Shown one piece after another: positions 23,961-37,100 of a DNA stretch of 64,000 nt (within the stretch, counting starts at the first letter, position 1; every line of letters starts with the position of its first letter). The DNA comes from Nautilus pompilius. Lineage: Eukaryota; Mollusca; Cephalopoda; Nautilida; Nautilidae. A model generated the notes under the pieces. The model ran no database searches. It was not told where the DNA came from and was given only the letters and a program-made list of their open reading frames with translations. Position numbers and translations under genes: made by a program. The stretch lies in NCBI GenBank assembly GCA_018389105.1, contig JACATO010000309.1, forward strand, positions 62,001 to 126,000, in the 5' to 3' direction.

Positions 23961-26005
23961 GTCAAATGACTATTTCATGTTTTAAAATAAGTTTCCACAA
24001 ATAAGAGATTTTGCATGTAATATGCAATTGAATTTGTTCTTACCTAAAATGCCCAAAGCGGTGTAGCTAATTTAGTTTTATTGATGAATTTTTGTTCTAA
24101 CCTGAAGTCATTTCCTCTTCCAGTTGGTAGATGACTGAGGATGGCATTGAAATATTCCAGAATTCATTAATTTTAATTTTATGATTTTTGAGTTTCTAAG
24201 AAAAAATGTAGAATTCAATCAATAAAATTCTGCATAATAAGATAAAAACAAGAATTATTTATGTATCTAAGAAAGGAGGTTTGGTATCCCAGTGTCTCTA
24301 AATGAGAAAGTTAATTCAAACCTGAATAAATCAGGTGGCATATTGGAATTGTATTTTTAAAGGTCAGCCAGCATGAAGTGGGCAGGTGAATTCCTCGTTA
24401 TTGCTGCTCAGCTTCTTATATTTAAACAAAACTTCATGACTGTGATACTTTTAAGCTGAGGTAATCTATTGAAAATTATAATTATAGTTTGTACTGCATT
24501 ATTGAGAAGCAGAAGAGAAAAGCGTGTCATCTCATCACAAGTACATTGGTTAATGAGTAGCGTTTTTTTACCATCTTGTTATCAAACTCTGGACTTTTAC
24601 AGCCTTTTTTCTGTTTACACCATCTGAAATATAAAAATTTGGGATGATTGGCTTCAGAGCAGGAGGCTGTAAAAGCTTGGTGATGAACAGTTATAGTTTG
24701 TAGGCTCAATACCAACTTAGACCATTGTGCAAATAAAAGAGTAACCCTTTGTAGTATATTTGCATAATCAGAGAGCTATCCTATGGACTAATTCTGATAA
24801 CGGTATTTGCTAATCCAAGCAGCTTGTTGGTAAATGAAGCCTTTCATTAATTCCAGACTTACATAAGATGTGGAATACAGCAGTACATTATTGTAGCCTT
24901 CCTATGTTTATGGGCCCCAATTTGAAGAACTCTGCCAATGGCCTGATATATGATTGGAAAGGTTTCTGCAAAGAATGAAATGTGGTGTAGCTTTATAAAA
25001 TTGGCTCTAGAATATTGGGCATTTCCTTTACATGAAACTGGCTGATGGAGTTCACTTTGCCTTACTGTTATGTGGATGTTACTGTAGTCTGCATTCATTT
25101 AGTTCTTATGTCAACTTAATGTTAGATAAATGAATAAATTTAAATTATTTTAGCTTTTCCTTAGCCTATGGGATATTTTTAATTCACTGGTTATAATATT
25201 ATTTCGTGCTCTATATATATATTGACAGATTCTTTACCAAATATTTCTGTTCTGTTCTGGAGGATGACGTAGTTTGTGAACTGGAAAGGATGAGATCTGA
25301 TGATGGATGGATAATTGATATGGAAGCAAAGTAATGTAGAAAGAAACAAAGATGATATTTTAAAATTAAAAAATGTAATTTATATTTAGGAGATGATAGA
25401 AACTATGAAATGATCAAAACAATTTTCTTTACCGTCTCCCCCTAACCTTGGTACCAGACAACGTTTGTACCCAGTAGTTGGTCGTTCAGCTGAAGTTTTT
25501 TGGCTTTGATATTATATTTTCTCATTCACTTTCCTTGTGTATTTTAGTGAATAAAGGGAACAGTTAACCCTCCTCTTAAGTGTTGGATCTATTGACCTAA
25601 CCTTGGCTCCCAACAAGCTTAAGAGTTTTCTCTTATGATATTTTGTGACTTTCACTGAGTTTCTACAGTAAAACGAGACAAGCACTGAAAGAGATGAATC
25701 TTCCGAATCAGAAAGCAGAGAGGATAGTGTTGGGGAAGTCATGTTTCAATAAAGTTGAACAAATAAAAGGCAGCAGACTGAAAAATGCACAAAATCTGTG
25801 TTGTTGCAGATGCTTTTGATATGACTGAATGGCTCTGGTTTACCTTTTCTCTACGTTATTCATGTCTGGCATCAATGCAGGTAAAAGAATATTCAAAATA
25901 TACCAGACTTTACAAATAAAAATGCTTAAACACATATTTGGTACATCTTTTTGAAGTTACCATTAATTATAAACAAACAGTCAGCATCCCTTTGAATTTG
26001 AAATA
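23961..26005. other. Unique spacer sequence, no gene recognised
   Basis: AT-rich sequence without recognised coding, RNA or repeat structure. Short frames on the minus strand at 24,859-25,098 and 25,512-25,742 resemble no family I know and lack convincing splice borders. Confidence 0.5.
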
Positions 26006-28228
26006 CAGTCAAAGCTCGTTACTATGCCACCTCGCTACTATGCCACTCTCGCTATTATGCCACTTTTGCTCGGTCCCGACAAAATTCAATACAAAATAAA
26101 TTTACTATGCCACCCCCTAATCTCGCTACTATGCCACTAGTGCCCCAGGCGCAGTTTTCAAGGGGGCGCAAAATTGGTACTTATAGTTAAAGTTTGAACA
26201 CCAAAATCATTAGTTGACTGTAAAATTTTCATAAATTTGTCCTACGTTTGAGCTGACACGCCAAAACGCGCACATCTTTACAGCATGCCCCGGGGCTTGC
26301 CCACTGGCCGCGTGTGTGTTGTAGACGTGCCTGGATGACCTCGCATGTGTGCGCGTACTCACGCGCGTCATAAGGGCTCAATTGTTATGCAAGTGAATGC
26401 ACTTGCAAATTTACTTATCCTCGTACGGTGAATGCGCTTGCAAAATTTATTCACTGTAAGTTGGCCGGGTGAAACAGAGGTCTTTTATGAAATTTACCAG
26501 AGCTCGTTCTGAGCAAGTTATTGATAGATTTGATATTTTCGAAATCATTTATTTTTCAAATTTAGTTAACAATGTCAGCTCAGAAACGCAAGAGAACTGA
26601 CTTTACGCTGCAGGAGGAGGAGGAGATCATCGATGCCGCGAAGAAGGAGTCGAATCAGTCCAAGCTGGCCAGGGAGATAAGCAAGAAAAGAAATGGGCGT
26701 CGAAGTTAAGAGAACCACCGTGAAGGGCATTCTCAGCAAGAAGGATGCAATCGAGGGTGCAATTAAAGCTGGAGTTCCATCAAAGCGCATGAAGCTGACG
26801 CAGGCTCAAGACCCGAAGCTCGATGAGGGGGTGCTCATGTGGCTGAAGCAAGCAAGAGGACAGAATCTGCCTGTCAGCGGCGATCTGATCAAGGAGAAGG
26901 CGACGAAACTGGCTGAGCTGATGCACATCTCAGACTTCATGGCGAGCGACGGTTGGCTGGCCAACTTCAGGAAGCGCCACGGCATCACGTTTAAGACAGT
27001 GCAAGGCGAAGCTGGAGCGGTGGATTCGCAATCCCTTCTTGATTGGCACCAACAGGTTCTCCGGCCCTTGCTCGGACAGTTCTCTGCAGACGATGTCTTC
27101 AATCTGGACAAGACTGGACTCTTCTGGCAGCTGCTTCCGAACAAGACCATGGCTTTCAGGGGAGATCGGTGCACTGGAGGAAAGAAAAGCAAGCAAAGGA
27201 TCACTCTTCTAGTCGGGGCAAACATGAGCGGCAGCGAGAAGTTCCCTCTTCTGGTGATCGGCAATTCCAAGAGACCCCGTGCCTTCAAGAACAAGGAAAT
27301 CCCAGTCACATACAAGGCAAACTCGAAGGCATGGATGACGGCGGAGCTTTTCGAGGAGATGTTGCATGCGTGGGACGGATGACTCGGCCAGCAGGGACGC
27401 AGAGTGCTGCTCTGTCTCGATAACTTCTCTGGCCACCCTCCTGAGCTCCAGCTGGACAACATCCAACTAGTCTTCTTCCCACCCAACACAACAGCCAATT
27501 CGCAACCAATGGATCAGGGAATCATAGAGAATCTCAAGCGCCACTAAAAGAAGCTCCTACTGAGCCGCCGGCTTGAGGCCATGGACGAGGGAAAGGAGTT
27601 CAAGTTCACGTTGCTCGATGCTCTACACGTCGCCCGGTGTGCTTGGGAGCAGGTCAGCGAGTCAACGATCAGGAACTGTTTCGCGAAGGCAAAGTTCGTC
27701 GAAGAAGAGGTCCAGACTGAGCCAGAGGATGCGGAACTACTCGAGATCTGGGAAGCTCTGCCTGCCGAGGAAAAGATGCACGAGAGCGAGGAGATCGAGC
27801 TGTCTGACTTTCTCGAAGCCGACGAGCGCCTCGCGACTGGTGGGTCTTTTACGCTGGAGGAGATTGCGAAGGAGATACTGTGCCGCGAGGAGCCAGTGGA
27901 AAACGAAGATGACGAGGTCACTGTCGAGGAGGAAATCGTTCCTTTCGAGGAAGCCCAGCGCGCATGGAGCATCGTCCGGAAGTTCATGCAGCAGAGAAAC
28001 GGGCAGCCCGGTGTGATGCTAGCCTGTGATCAGTTAGACAATGAGCTGCTCCAGATCTGCCGGAAGAAGATGCGCCAGCCGACGATATTTGAGAGCTTTG
28101 GACTGAGATGATGGATAGCGTGTGAAAATAAAGCCTTTTTACTTACAATAAAGCCGTTTTTAAAAACCTTCGTTACTATGCCACTTTTGCTCGGTCCCGA
28201 CGGGTGGCATAGTAGCGAGCTTTGACTG
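26006..28228 (+). mobile_element. pogo/Tigger-type DNA transposon, full length, decayed
   Basis: The element starts with CAGTCAAAGCTCG and ends with its inverse, CGAGCTTTGACTG, and is flanked on both sides by TA, the target duplication expected for the Tc1/mariner/pogo superfamily. Next to the ends, the unit CTATGCCAC occurs five times at the left (26,022-26,140) and at the right once in each orientation, along with the shared TTTTGCTCGGTCCCGAC. It is about 2.2 kb long and clearly richer in GC than its surroundings. One transposase frame and an AATAAA at 28,127 lie within. Confidence 0.95.
26572..28111 (+). pseudogene. Broken Tigger/pogo transposase
   Basis: Reading begins at ATG 26,572 with a pogo-type helix-turn-helix (KLAREISKK). 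The frame shifts near 26,690 and then stays in a single phase to the TGA at 28,109. A CENP-B-type helix-turn-helix follows (GVLMWLKQAR ... DGWLANFRKRHGI, about 26,825-26,990). The DDE/D domain shows its acidic sites at FNLDKTGLFW, LLCLDNFSGHP and QPMDQGI. The last two lie beyond an in-frame TGA at 27,380. A further TAA interrupts at 27,545. The C-terminal part is rich in glutamate. The intact enzyme would bind the element ends and cut and paste it. One frameshift and two nonsense changes rule out activity here, though most of the sequence is still well preserved, which points to a fairly recent insertion. Confidence 0.93.
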
Positions 28229-28645
28229 TATATAGATTTTGTTTAAACTGTAGTTTATAATCAAATTCCATACATTTTGGTCTGCAGAAATAAAGTTATA
28301 GTAAGATACTCAGCAGGTTTCCCTCAGCACGTGGACAGCTGCCTCAATTGTTCTACCATTATCTTGTTAGCAAATATTAATCTATCAAATGTCATTAAAA
28401 AAGCAAAGTCTAACCACGGACGTCTAAAGGAAAATAATCATGTTTGCTTTAGGTTTGTTTATTGAATTGATTTTTCTATACCTGACATGGGTTGTACCTA
28501 TTCTTGAATGAATTCTTTTACTTGTGGGTACATGACGGTTTTTATATCGTAGCTGTTGCTGCTGCTATGTGAGTACCACGATACCGTGCAGTGCTTAAAA
28601 GCGAAACATTCCGCTTTTTTCTTTTCAGAAAATATAACAAACATC
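28229..28645. other. Unique sequence between two transposons
   Basis: No gene or recognised element. The short frame at 28,277-28,465 has no recognisable product. Confidence 0.5.
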
Positions 28646-29024
28646 TAAAGGGTCAGCAACCTACGGCCTGCCAGTACCTTGATCAAATATACAAGTTAAT
28701 GGCCCAGTGCTCGCAAACCACGCAATTGACATTAACCCTGCATTAATGCATAAAGCACTCATTTGTTTCTAATAAACTAGACTAAGAATTATAACCTGGT
28801 GTCTGCTCAATTCTAATTACTGAACTAAACTGCTGTGAATTGTGCAAATAACGTGCCATCCTCAGTTGTGTTGTTTATTGTGAAAATAACTTGCTTAGAG
28901 ATGGGGGTACTAAAGTCCTTTGTGTGAGCCATCAGCAGAGAGGAGAGACCATCCAGTAACTTGTGGAAATCTTTTATAGATCGAATCCATAAAAGACTGT
29001 GTTTATCTTTTTATATTTTGTTCA

Positions 29025-30714
29025 GTGCTGAATCACAAAACGGTAGAAAAACGTACAAAAGTAGATGCTGAGTGTCGAATCTTCCAAGAAAAATGGACGA
29101 TCTTCCATGATACAATAGCTGTCAGCAAAGAATATAACTTAAATCGTCACTACAAAACCAAACACAAGAACTACGGTGAACTAACTGCGCAGATGAGAAA
29201 TGACAAAATCAATCAGCTGAAGACAAGTTTTAAAGCACAACATTCACTGTTTGCTAAACAAAGTGCCGAATGCCAGGGAAATACATGTGACAGTTATGCA
29301 GTAAGTTCATTAATAGTTAAGAACATGAAACCTTTCACGGATGGAGAATTTGTCAAGGAGTGCTTGATGGCTGTGGCTGATATTTTATGTCCTGATAAGA
29401 ATTTATTTTCTAATATCAGCCGCTCTGCAAGAACAGTATTTTGACAAGCTGAAGAAATGTCCCTTAATGAGAAGCAATCATTATGTGACTGCTGTCAAAG
29501 ATTCCAATATTTATCTGTGGCATTGGATGAAAGTACTGATGTAAAAGACACCGCACAGCTTGTGCGAGGTGTCAACTCACAATTTGAAATAGTGGAAGAA
29601 TTTCCTCAACTTGTATTGCTACAATGGAATACTACTGCAGCAAACATTCTTGAATCTCTTGAATTTGAATCTCTCAAAGTTAATTTCAGTGACTATGGAT
29701 GGTGCCCCTGCTATGGTAGGTGAAAATACAGGTTTTGTAGCATACATGCAAGACACTGGCATTAAAAACAAAATGATCAAATTGCAGTGTATTATCCATC
29801 AGGAGGCATTGTGTGCTAAGGCTTCAGGAAATCAAGTAATGCAAGTGGTTGTGAAAACAGTACATTTCATATTATCTCGAGATCTGAATCATTGACAATT
29901 CCACAATGCACAATACCATGAATCACTGTACTTCTATGAAGTTCGCTGGCTAAACCGAGGTGCTATGTTAGAACGGGTTTATGAACTTTGTTAGGAGATT
30001 GCTATATTTTTGGGGAGTAAAAACATGAATGCATCACAGTTCCGTGATCCTGTGTGGCTCTCAAATCTTTCATTTTTAGTGGATATTACTTCACATTCAA
30101 ATAAGCTAAATTTGCAGCTACAAGGATGCAGTCAGCTAGTGAATGTACTTTATGAGCACATTATGGCATTTGAGATGAAACTTCGTCTCTGGGAATTACA
30201 GCTTGAAAATTATAATTTTGCTCACTTTCCACTGCTGCAGAAAAATCAACCCACTGACACTTCGATGTCTGTGTCTGCTATACGTGAACTAAAAACTGTT
30301 TTTTGCAGACACTCGGTCATACAAAGGGGATTTAAAGCTGTTTGCTACACCTTTTGATATAGAAGTGGACAGTGTTCCTGAAAAAGTTCAGATGGAACTC
30401 ATTGAGCTTCAAACAAGTGAACTTATGAAATCAAAATTCCATGCAGAAGGGTTTTCCTTATTGGACTTTTAGCAAAAAAGTATGTGATGGAAGCAGGAAT
30501 TTATCCAAATTTAGTAGATCATGCAAAAAAGTTGGCGTGCATATTTGAATGTACCTACATGTGTGACCAACTGTTTTCAAAAACTAAGTTCACCCAGAAC
30601 AAGATGCACACACACAACTCACGTCTGGATGGCATACTCAGCCTTGCGTTATCCAACTTGAAACCCGATCTAGAAAAACTTTCAAAAGCAAACCAACATC
30701 AAGTATCACACTGA
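29025..30714 (+). pseudogene. Broken hAT transposase, GTF2IRD2-like
   Basis: Pieces of one hAT transposase lie in order in changing frames. First is an N-terminal zinc-finger-like part (NLNRHYKTKH), then LSVALDESTDVKDTAQL (the first conserved aspartate region), then the DGAPAM segment after a frame change near 29,690, then CIIHQEALCAK, VRWLNRG, and the C-terminal dimerisation region with CDQLFSKTK (30,484-30,714). Stops occur near 29,442, 29,895, 29,990 and 30,470, with at least two frame changes. The gene is similar to the hAT-derived C-terminal half of vertebrate GTF2IRD2, the usual annotation label for such transposases. It is not functional. Confidence 0.9.
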
Positions 30715-30769
30715 TGATGTATTTTGGTAATTTCAAATATTTGATAATTTTAGGACTTGTACATTTTTG

Positions 30770-33020
30770 TTAAATTATCATCATTATTTCATTATTATGT
30801 AAATCACGCTTCCCACAAGGTCCTTGCATGGATCCTTATTTTCCTTTTATTGACTAGTGATGTAATGATAGCCCATTTGTTGTTCCTGTTCTCGTGAATT
30901 TATTTGAAGGTCTTGTTTGTGTCAAGATGTCTGAGGTGTTGTAGTTCTTGATAGACATAAACAATATGTTTGATTGTATCATCTGCGGATTTGCAGAGTG
31001 GACAGGTTGCATCTGGGGCCAAGTTGAATCTGTACAGGTAGCTCGGGCAAAGAAAGTGTTCTAAATCTCAGTCAGGATAGAATTACTTGTTCCTGTCTGC
31101 TGATGTTCCTGTAACTCACTGAGTTTGGCTTTTCTTGTAGGGAGCAGTAGGCTCTACCTCTTGTCTCATCTTGCCAATGATTTTTACAACTATTGTGAGT
31201 TGACTGACTGACTGCACATTTGAGAGAAGCTATAGATTCCATAGGCTTGTTGACCGTCCACTTCTTGTTGCTAACCTTGCCAAGGTGTACGTTCTTTCAT
31301 TTCCACTGGTTCCCACATGGTTTGGTATCCAATGAAATGTAACAGAGGCTTGAATATTGTCAATACTGTCTTGTCTTTGGAGACTTTGAGTTTGAATTTG
31401 CTCACCCAGGTGTCAATGACAGCTATGTACTGATTAAGCTTGATGACAATAACGTCTAGATTGCTGTGAGTGATGGTGATGGTACCATCATCAGCATAAG
31501 TGATTTGAGAGCAGGGCTTTGGAATGATGGAGGGGAGCGGGACATACATCATGGTATTGAAAATTGTTGGACTCAGAACTGCACCTTGTGGTGTTGCCAG
31601 TATTATGCTAAATTACTTCGAGGTTTGATCAGATACTTGAACTTTAATGTATTTTTCATTTAGGAAGCTTCTTATTGAATTTAACATGTTCCCTGCTATT
31701 CTAATTTCTACTGCCTTAGTGATGAGACCCTCCCACCACCCCTTATCAAAGGCACCTTTGAGATCAATTAAAACTAAAACAGTATATTCCTTGTTGAACA
31801 GACCTTTGTGACACTGCTCGGTGATTTTCATTAGAGCATGAAGAGTTCCAGCCTTGATCTTTGTGTAGTCTCCAGTTCAAGCAGGTTCTAACGAGTCTTT
31901 CAAATAGCCTGTCTAGAGCGGAGGTGAGAGCTATTGGTCTGTAAGACTTAATTCTTTGTTTATTCTGATTAGGATTTAGTAAAGGAATAATTTTGCTAAT
32001 CTTCCATGATAAGGGGTAAGTTCCCTGTTTCCAGATGTCATTGAAGAGTGAAAACACCATGTCTTTCCCATTGATGGGTAAATCTTTAGGCATCTGGCTG
32101 TGGATCTTATCATCCCCAGTAGCTGAGTTAGAAACTCATCTAGTCTAAGATTGAGCTCTTCCACTGTGAAGGGATGATCACATATGTCTTCTATCACAGA
32201 GCAGGTCTATAGATTAGTTGATAAGACTATTTGTATCCAAAAATAATTTAGGATTGATTTAAGAATCGAAAATACTGCATTTTTCAGAATAATGCTCTCC
32301 AAATAAGTGGGCCTGGTCTTGAAGATCTGCGACAAATTCACCCTCATGCTCCAAAGCTGTTTGGATAGGTCGACTTGAACCATTGATAGCCTTGATTCTT
32401 TTCCAGATGATGCATGAAGGGATATCTCGATTGATTGTGCCCACAAAATATTTCCATGAGCTGTTTTTTGTTAGTTTGATGATTCTTCTGCCTATAGCTT
32501 GTTATCTTTTGTAAGCAACCGTGTCTTTCGGCATGCTTTCCTTTTTATTTGGTGCTCCCTGGCAAGTTCTTCATCGCACCACGGTGTTGGATGGTATATA
32601 TCGGGTCTTGTTAAGGGATAGCTTTCCTCTGCAGCATTGATTATGCAAGATGTGACAACTTCAACTTTGTCATCAATGTTCAGCTGCTGTTTACTTGAGA
32701 TACTAACATCAGCTGCTGTTTGCTGAATAACTGAACTAAATAGCTATCTGCTTGCTTTTCTGCTGTTCCATTTGGGCTATGCTTGAATGTTTCTTTTCAA
32801 TCCTGGATATTCTATGCAGGTTACTATAGGAAAATGGTCAGAGCCAAGTGAATCATGAAGAATTCTACACTTATTGACTCTGGCTGCCATGTCTGGGCTA
32901 GTGATTGTGATATCTATTGAGTCTGTTTGTCCAGAGGAATAGTTCTGATAGGTGTGTTCTTTGTTGTTGAGGACAATGAGATCATGACAGTAACATTGGC
33001 TGACATGTATCCTACAATAT
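30770..33020 (-). mobile_element. 5'-truncated Jockey-type LINE, decayed
   Basis: Read on the minus strand, the end of an apurinic-type endonuclease domain comes first (SGQTDSIDITITSPDMAAR, then SDHFPI at about 32,822-32,839). A linker with INRDIPSCIIWKRIKA follows, then reverse transcriptase blocks: SYRPIALTSALDRLFERLV (about 31,920), LVLIDLKGAFDKGWWEGL (about 31,760) and the catalytic YADD (about 31,483-31,500). A C-terminal CPLCK ... H cysteine/histidine cluster (about 30,965-31,015) ends the coding part. The blocks lie in different frames, so it is inactive. The 5' end is missing inside the endonuclease. The 3' tail, near 30,770, is AT-rich with ATAATGATG-like units. Such enzymes copy their RNA at a nicked target site. 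Confidence 0.9.
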
Positions 33021-33529
33021 TAAAATATCTGGTGGATAAATTTGAAATACCTAGACTATCTTGCAAACCAACACATTTTTTTCCTTTTTTGTTAAATTAA
33101 GTCATTTAAAAAATATAAAGATTAATTACTTGAATTCTTCTTTAATAAAAATATTTTACAAATACAAATATTTATTTAACATGTCTTACAACAATATATT
33201 CAGCTTATAAAGTAGCTAATATTAATAATAGTGATAACATTTTAGGAGATTTAAAACTTATGGTCCACCGGTCAAAAGACAAGATTTTTATGGGTCTCTG
33301 ATCAATAAAGGTTGTGGTCCCCTGCTCTACACCAAGAGAAATAACTGCCTTACTTTTTAATGGCTTGCACATGGGTTCATTAAAAATTCCTATATTGGAA
33401 AGCACCAAACTCACATATGACTACTCTCTGAGAATTGAGGAAACCTGATTCAAATGAAAAAAATCCAGGTGCAAGAAACCGATTAATTATCCTAGCACAA
33501 AAACGCTGGCATACATAATTTTATGCATG

Positions 33530-33836
33530 AGGATTGTCATTGTTGTCAAACACTTCACCATTACAGGGATTGTGAATCCCTATCTTGGTTATGAGATTAA
33601 GGATGACATTTACTCATTTACACGAGTGGGTTCCGTAAACATGTCTCAGTGGACCGCAGCAAAAGTCCCTATCAGAACTCTTCTGCAATCAAAAACCAAA
33701 TTGAGTGGAAACTCATGTGTCCAAATGGTGAAAAGGAGAGAATAAACCACGAAGGTACATTAAACCCAGCAGGCCCTGATCAAGATTTGAACTCAGGCCA
33801 TCAGCCTGACCACCAGCTCACTTGGACACCCACTTG
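33530..33836 (-). mobile_element. tRNA-derived SINE
   Basis: On the minus strand the 5' end carries a tRNA-like RNA polymerase III promoter. It has an A-box-like TGTCCAAGTGAGCTGG at about 33,824-33,808 and a B-box-like GAGTTCAAATCT about 36 bases further on. A tRNA-unrelated body follows, ending in short repeats (GACAACAATGACAAT). The right-hand border near 33,836 is fairly firm; the other end is approximate. It lies just downstream of the last Ig-gene exon seen. Confidence 0.7.
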
Positions 33837-34191
33837 AGAATTAATTTTATTACTGAAGTAATATAAACCTACATTTCTAGTGAATTACACAATGACATTT
33901 TGTTATGGTATAGGTATATATTCAGGGACAAACAATTTTATTCTTAGGCAGTTAATATACATATTTCAACTCAACGGCATAAACCAAGCTGTTAGATTAA
34001 AAGATGACCAGATATTACAATTAATCCATGGAAAATAATCTATCGCTGCTGGTTGTTTTACTAAGCAGATATGCCAATGTAGAAGAAAATAAAAAGTAAT
34101 TGTTGCTGACATTAAATATAATTATGGTGCATATCAAATACTCCACAAAGTTTGAGGCAGTTCAAAACTAGCACAAGAGTATATGTCTGAC

Positions 34192-37100
34192 CTCTGAGGT
34201 TAAAGGCATCCTGAAGACTGAAGGCCGCCTGGCTTCCTCCATCTGAGTGAGAAAGAGTGAAAAAGAGAAACAATTAATGTTTTCATTATGTCCATAAATT
34301 ATTTCCTTATTTTTCTTTGCATGTTTCTCTCTCACATTTTTTTTTCTTCTGAGAAAATATTTAGAAAACAATTTCATTTGGCAATTTTTCTGCAGGGAAT
34401 GAATGAACCATCAACAAGGCTACACTCTCTGCCTTCCACCTAATCAGTAACTAGAGCAATAAATGGATAGTTCTCATCACTAATTAAAAAATATTTTTTT
34501 ATATATAAGTTTTCGAAACTAAACATAAAGCAAACATGCACAATTCCAAGTATTTATGGTGTATACTTAAAAGGAAATCTTCCAATTAACCATCTATCAG
34601 AGCTCTGGATTTTACCAAACTCTCATATGTCAATGTCTTTCTTAAACCAAATTCATGTCAAACACTCAGTGTAAGTAATTTAATTCAAACTACGCGCTGT
34701 AAGTATATTTGGTTTTTAATAAAAATGATTGAGAACAAACCAAAAATAATTCATGCACAAATCAAACACCTATATCTATGAATGTGTCATTACCAAGTGT
34801 TTGTAGCAAATAGTAACTCACAAGAAATTTGTTGAACCTCTGATAATAATTAGGAAACAAAACAACATGGCAATAGTTTGCATTACAAAATGGATAGTCT
34901 TCATGCATTAGCTTCAAGCAAGTTAAAAAATTGTATTTACAAGTGTCATTTAACAGAAAATAGATTTTAAGTAAAAATGAATGACTGACTTACCAGCTAT
35001 CCAAAATGTTATTTCATTGCTTGTCAGTGTTTGATCAGCCTCAGACCCACCAAAGGTTGCTTTACAGTAAGCAGAATAATTTCTTGATGAGAGTAGCTGT
35101 TGAGCTGTGACATTTATAGTTACCAGTGTCTTTTTGAAAACAGGAGATGAACATTTTGACACAGGCTTAGATATTACATGAGCAAATTCTTTAGTGGTAG
35201 ATTTATTCTGGAAAAAACAAAAAAGATGATTACACAGGGGAACAAATTTTAAATAATTTTCAGTTGCATGGAATATTTTAACAAATTTTGATAGAACTTC
35301 AGGCGCTGATTTCAAATCTGAAATTAGTTTTTCTCTACAAGCTTTAGTTTGCATGCAATTTGAGGTTAGTGAAATTTTACAATGTGAACTTACGTAAACC
35401 ATATATAAGCATTTTCATGTCCATATAAATTTATAACTTTTTGTATTTTTATAATTAAATTATAATTTATCATTTGTTTCAGTTTAAACATGGCTTCTAT
35501 TAAGAGAAATCATTGCAGAAACAAGCCTAATGCCTTCTGCTACATATGTGGATGCTACACACTAAATCGTCAAAAACGTAATGTATCCTCCTTTGTCAAG
35601 CGTGCTTACAAGGCATATTTTGAAGTTCATCTTGGTGACCAAGACAAGCAATGGGCGCCTCATGTTGTGTGTCACAATTGTGAAGAAATGCTTCGAGACT
35701 GGACCAAAGGAAAACGTAAAAGTCTACCTTTTGGAGTTCCGATGGTTTGGCGTGAACCAACCAATCATTTAACTGACTGTTATTTCTGCATGGTAAACAC
35801 ATCAGGAGTTGGAAAAAAAAACGACATAAAATTACGTATCCAAACATTCCCTCAGCTATTCGGCCTACTCCCCACTCTAGAGAAGTTCCTGTTCCAATAT
35901 TTAAAGGCTTACCTTCATTAGACGATAAAGACATTGAAGATGATACAAACAAACAAAATAGTAGTGACAGTGAAGTGGCAGAAAAATGTTCGTCGTCGGA
36001 GAATTGTTCTTCAGACTCTGAACCTTTTCCCACCCCTAAGCCTCTTCTGCAAGTTGAATTAAATGATTTAGTGCGAGATTTGGGCCTTTCAAAAAAAGCA
36101 GCAGAGGTTTTGGCATCAAGATTACAAAGTAGAAATCTTGTTGATCACTCTGTTAAAGTTTCATATTTTAGAAATCGTGACCAACTTTTTGTAGCTTTCT
36201 TTTCAGAAGACAAACATTTTGTTTACTGCCATGACATTCCAGGGCTTCTTAAAGAACTGGGTGTATCTTACTATAATCCTGCCGAATGGAGACTCTTTTT
36301 GGACAGTTCAAAACGTAGTCTAAAGTGTGTTCTTTTACATAATTGCAATGTTTATGGAGCGGTACGGTACCTATCGGTCATTCTGTGCATTTGCGAGAAG
36401 ACTATGATGATGTGAGAATAGTCATGGACTTATTAAAATATCATGAGCACAATTGGATCATTTGTGTGGACTTAAAAATAGTCAATTTTCTTCTTGGACA
36501 ACAGAAAGGTTTTACCAAGTTTCCATGTTTCCTTTGTATGTGGGACAGCCGAGCACGAGACAAACATTGGGTCCAAAAGAACTGGCCTATTCGTGAAACT
36601 CTTAACACTGGCATGCCAAATATCATAAAAGAGCCAATTGTAAACAGAGATAAGATCATCTTTCCTCCTCTTCACATAAAATTAGGTTTGATAAAGCAAT
36701 TTGTTAAAGCCCTAAAAACCGAAGGTGAATGTTTTCAACACATCATCACAGCTTTACCAGGGTTATCATTTGAAAAAATCAAAGCAGGTGTGTTTGATGG
36801 CCCACAAATTAGAACACTATTTTGTGATAATTAGTTTGTTGCTAAGATGAATGCTTTGGAAAAAGCAGCATGGTTATCTTTTGTGGCAGTTGTTCAGAAC
36901 TTTCTCGGAAACTATAAAGCGGAAAACTACTGTGATCTTGTGAACACAATGCTCCTCGCTTTTCGTGATCTCGGGTGCAACATGAGCATCAAGCTTCATT
37001 TTTTGTACAGCCACCTTGATAAATTCCCTGACAATCTGGGAGCTGTAAGTGACGAACAAGGAGAACGATTCCACCAAGACCTAAAGATCATGGAAGAACG

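Larger units (their letters stand above)
28646..33324 (+). mobile_element. hAT element with GTF2IRD2-like transposase, carrying a nested LINE
   Basis: The left end reads AAAGGGTCAGCAACCTACGG. The right end, reversed, reads CAGGGGACCACAACCTTTA, which is a similar imperfect terminal repeat. Between them are the broken transposase (29,025-30,714, + strand) and then a LINE fragment on the opposite strand. The distance between the ends, and the LINE occupying only the 3' non-coding part, suggest that the LINE inserted into an existing hAT. Target duplications are not clear. Confidence 0.6.

Noticed and set aside
26806-27498. Long minus-strand frame (230 codons) opposite the Tigger transposase
   Set aside because: A shadow of the GC-rich transposase coding strand; the plus strand has the conserved domains.
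7341-34242. Joining the Ig-like gene to the left-arm transmembrane exons as one gene
   Set aside because: They are on opposite strands, and the phases (Ig exon 5 ends in phase 1, transmembrane exon 1 starts in phase 0) do not fit.
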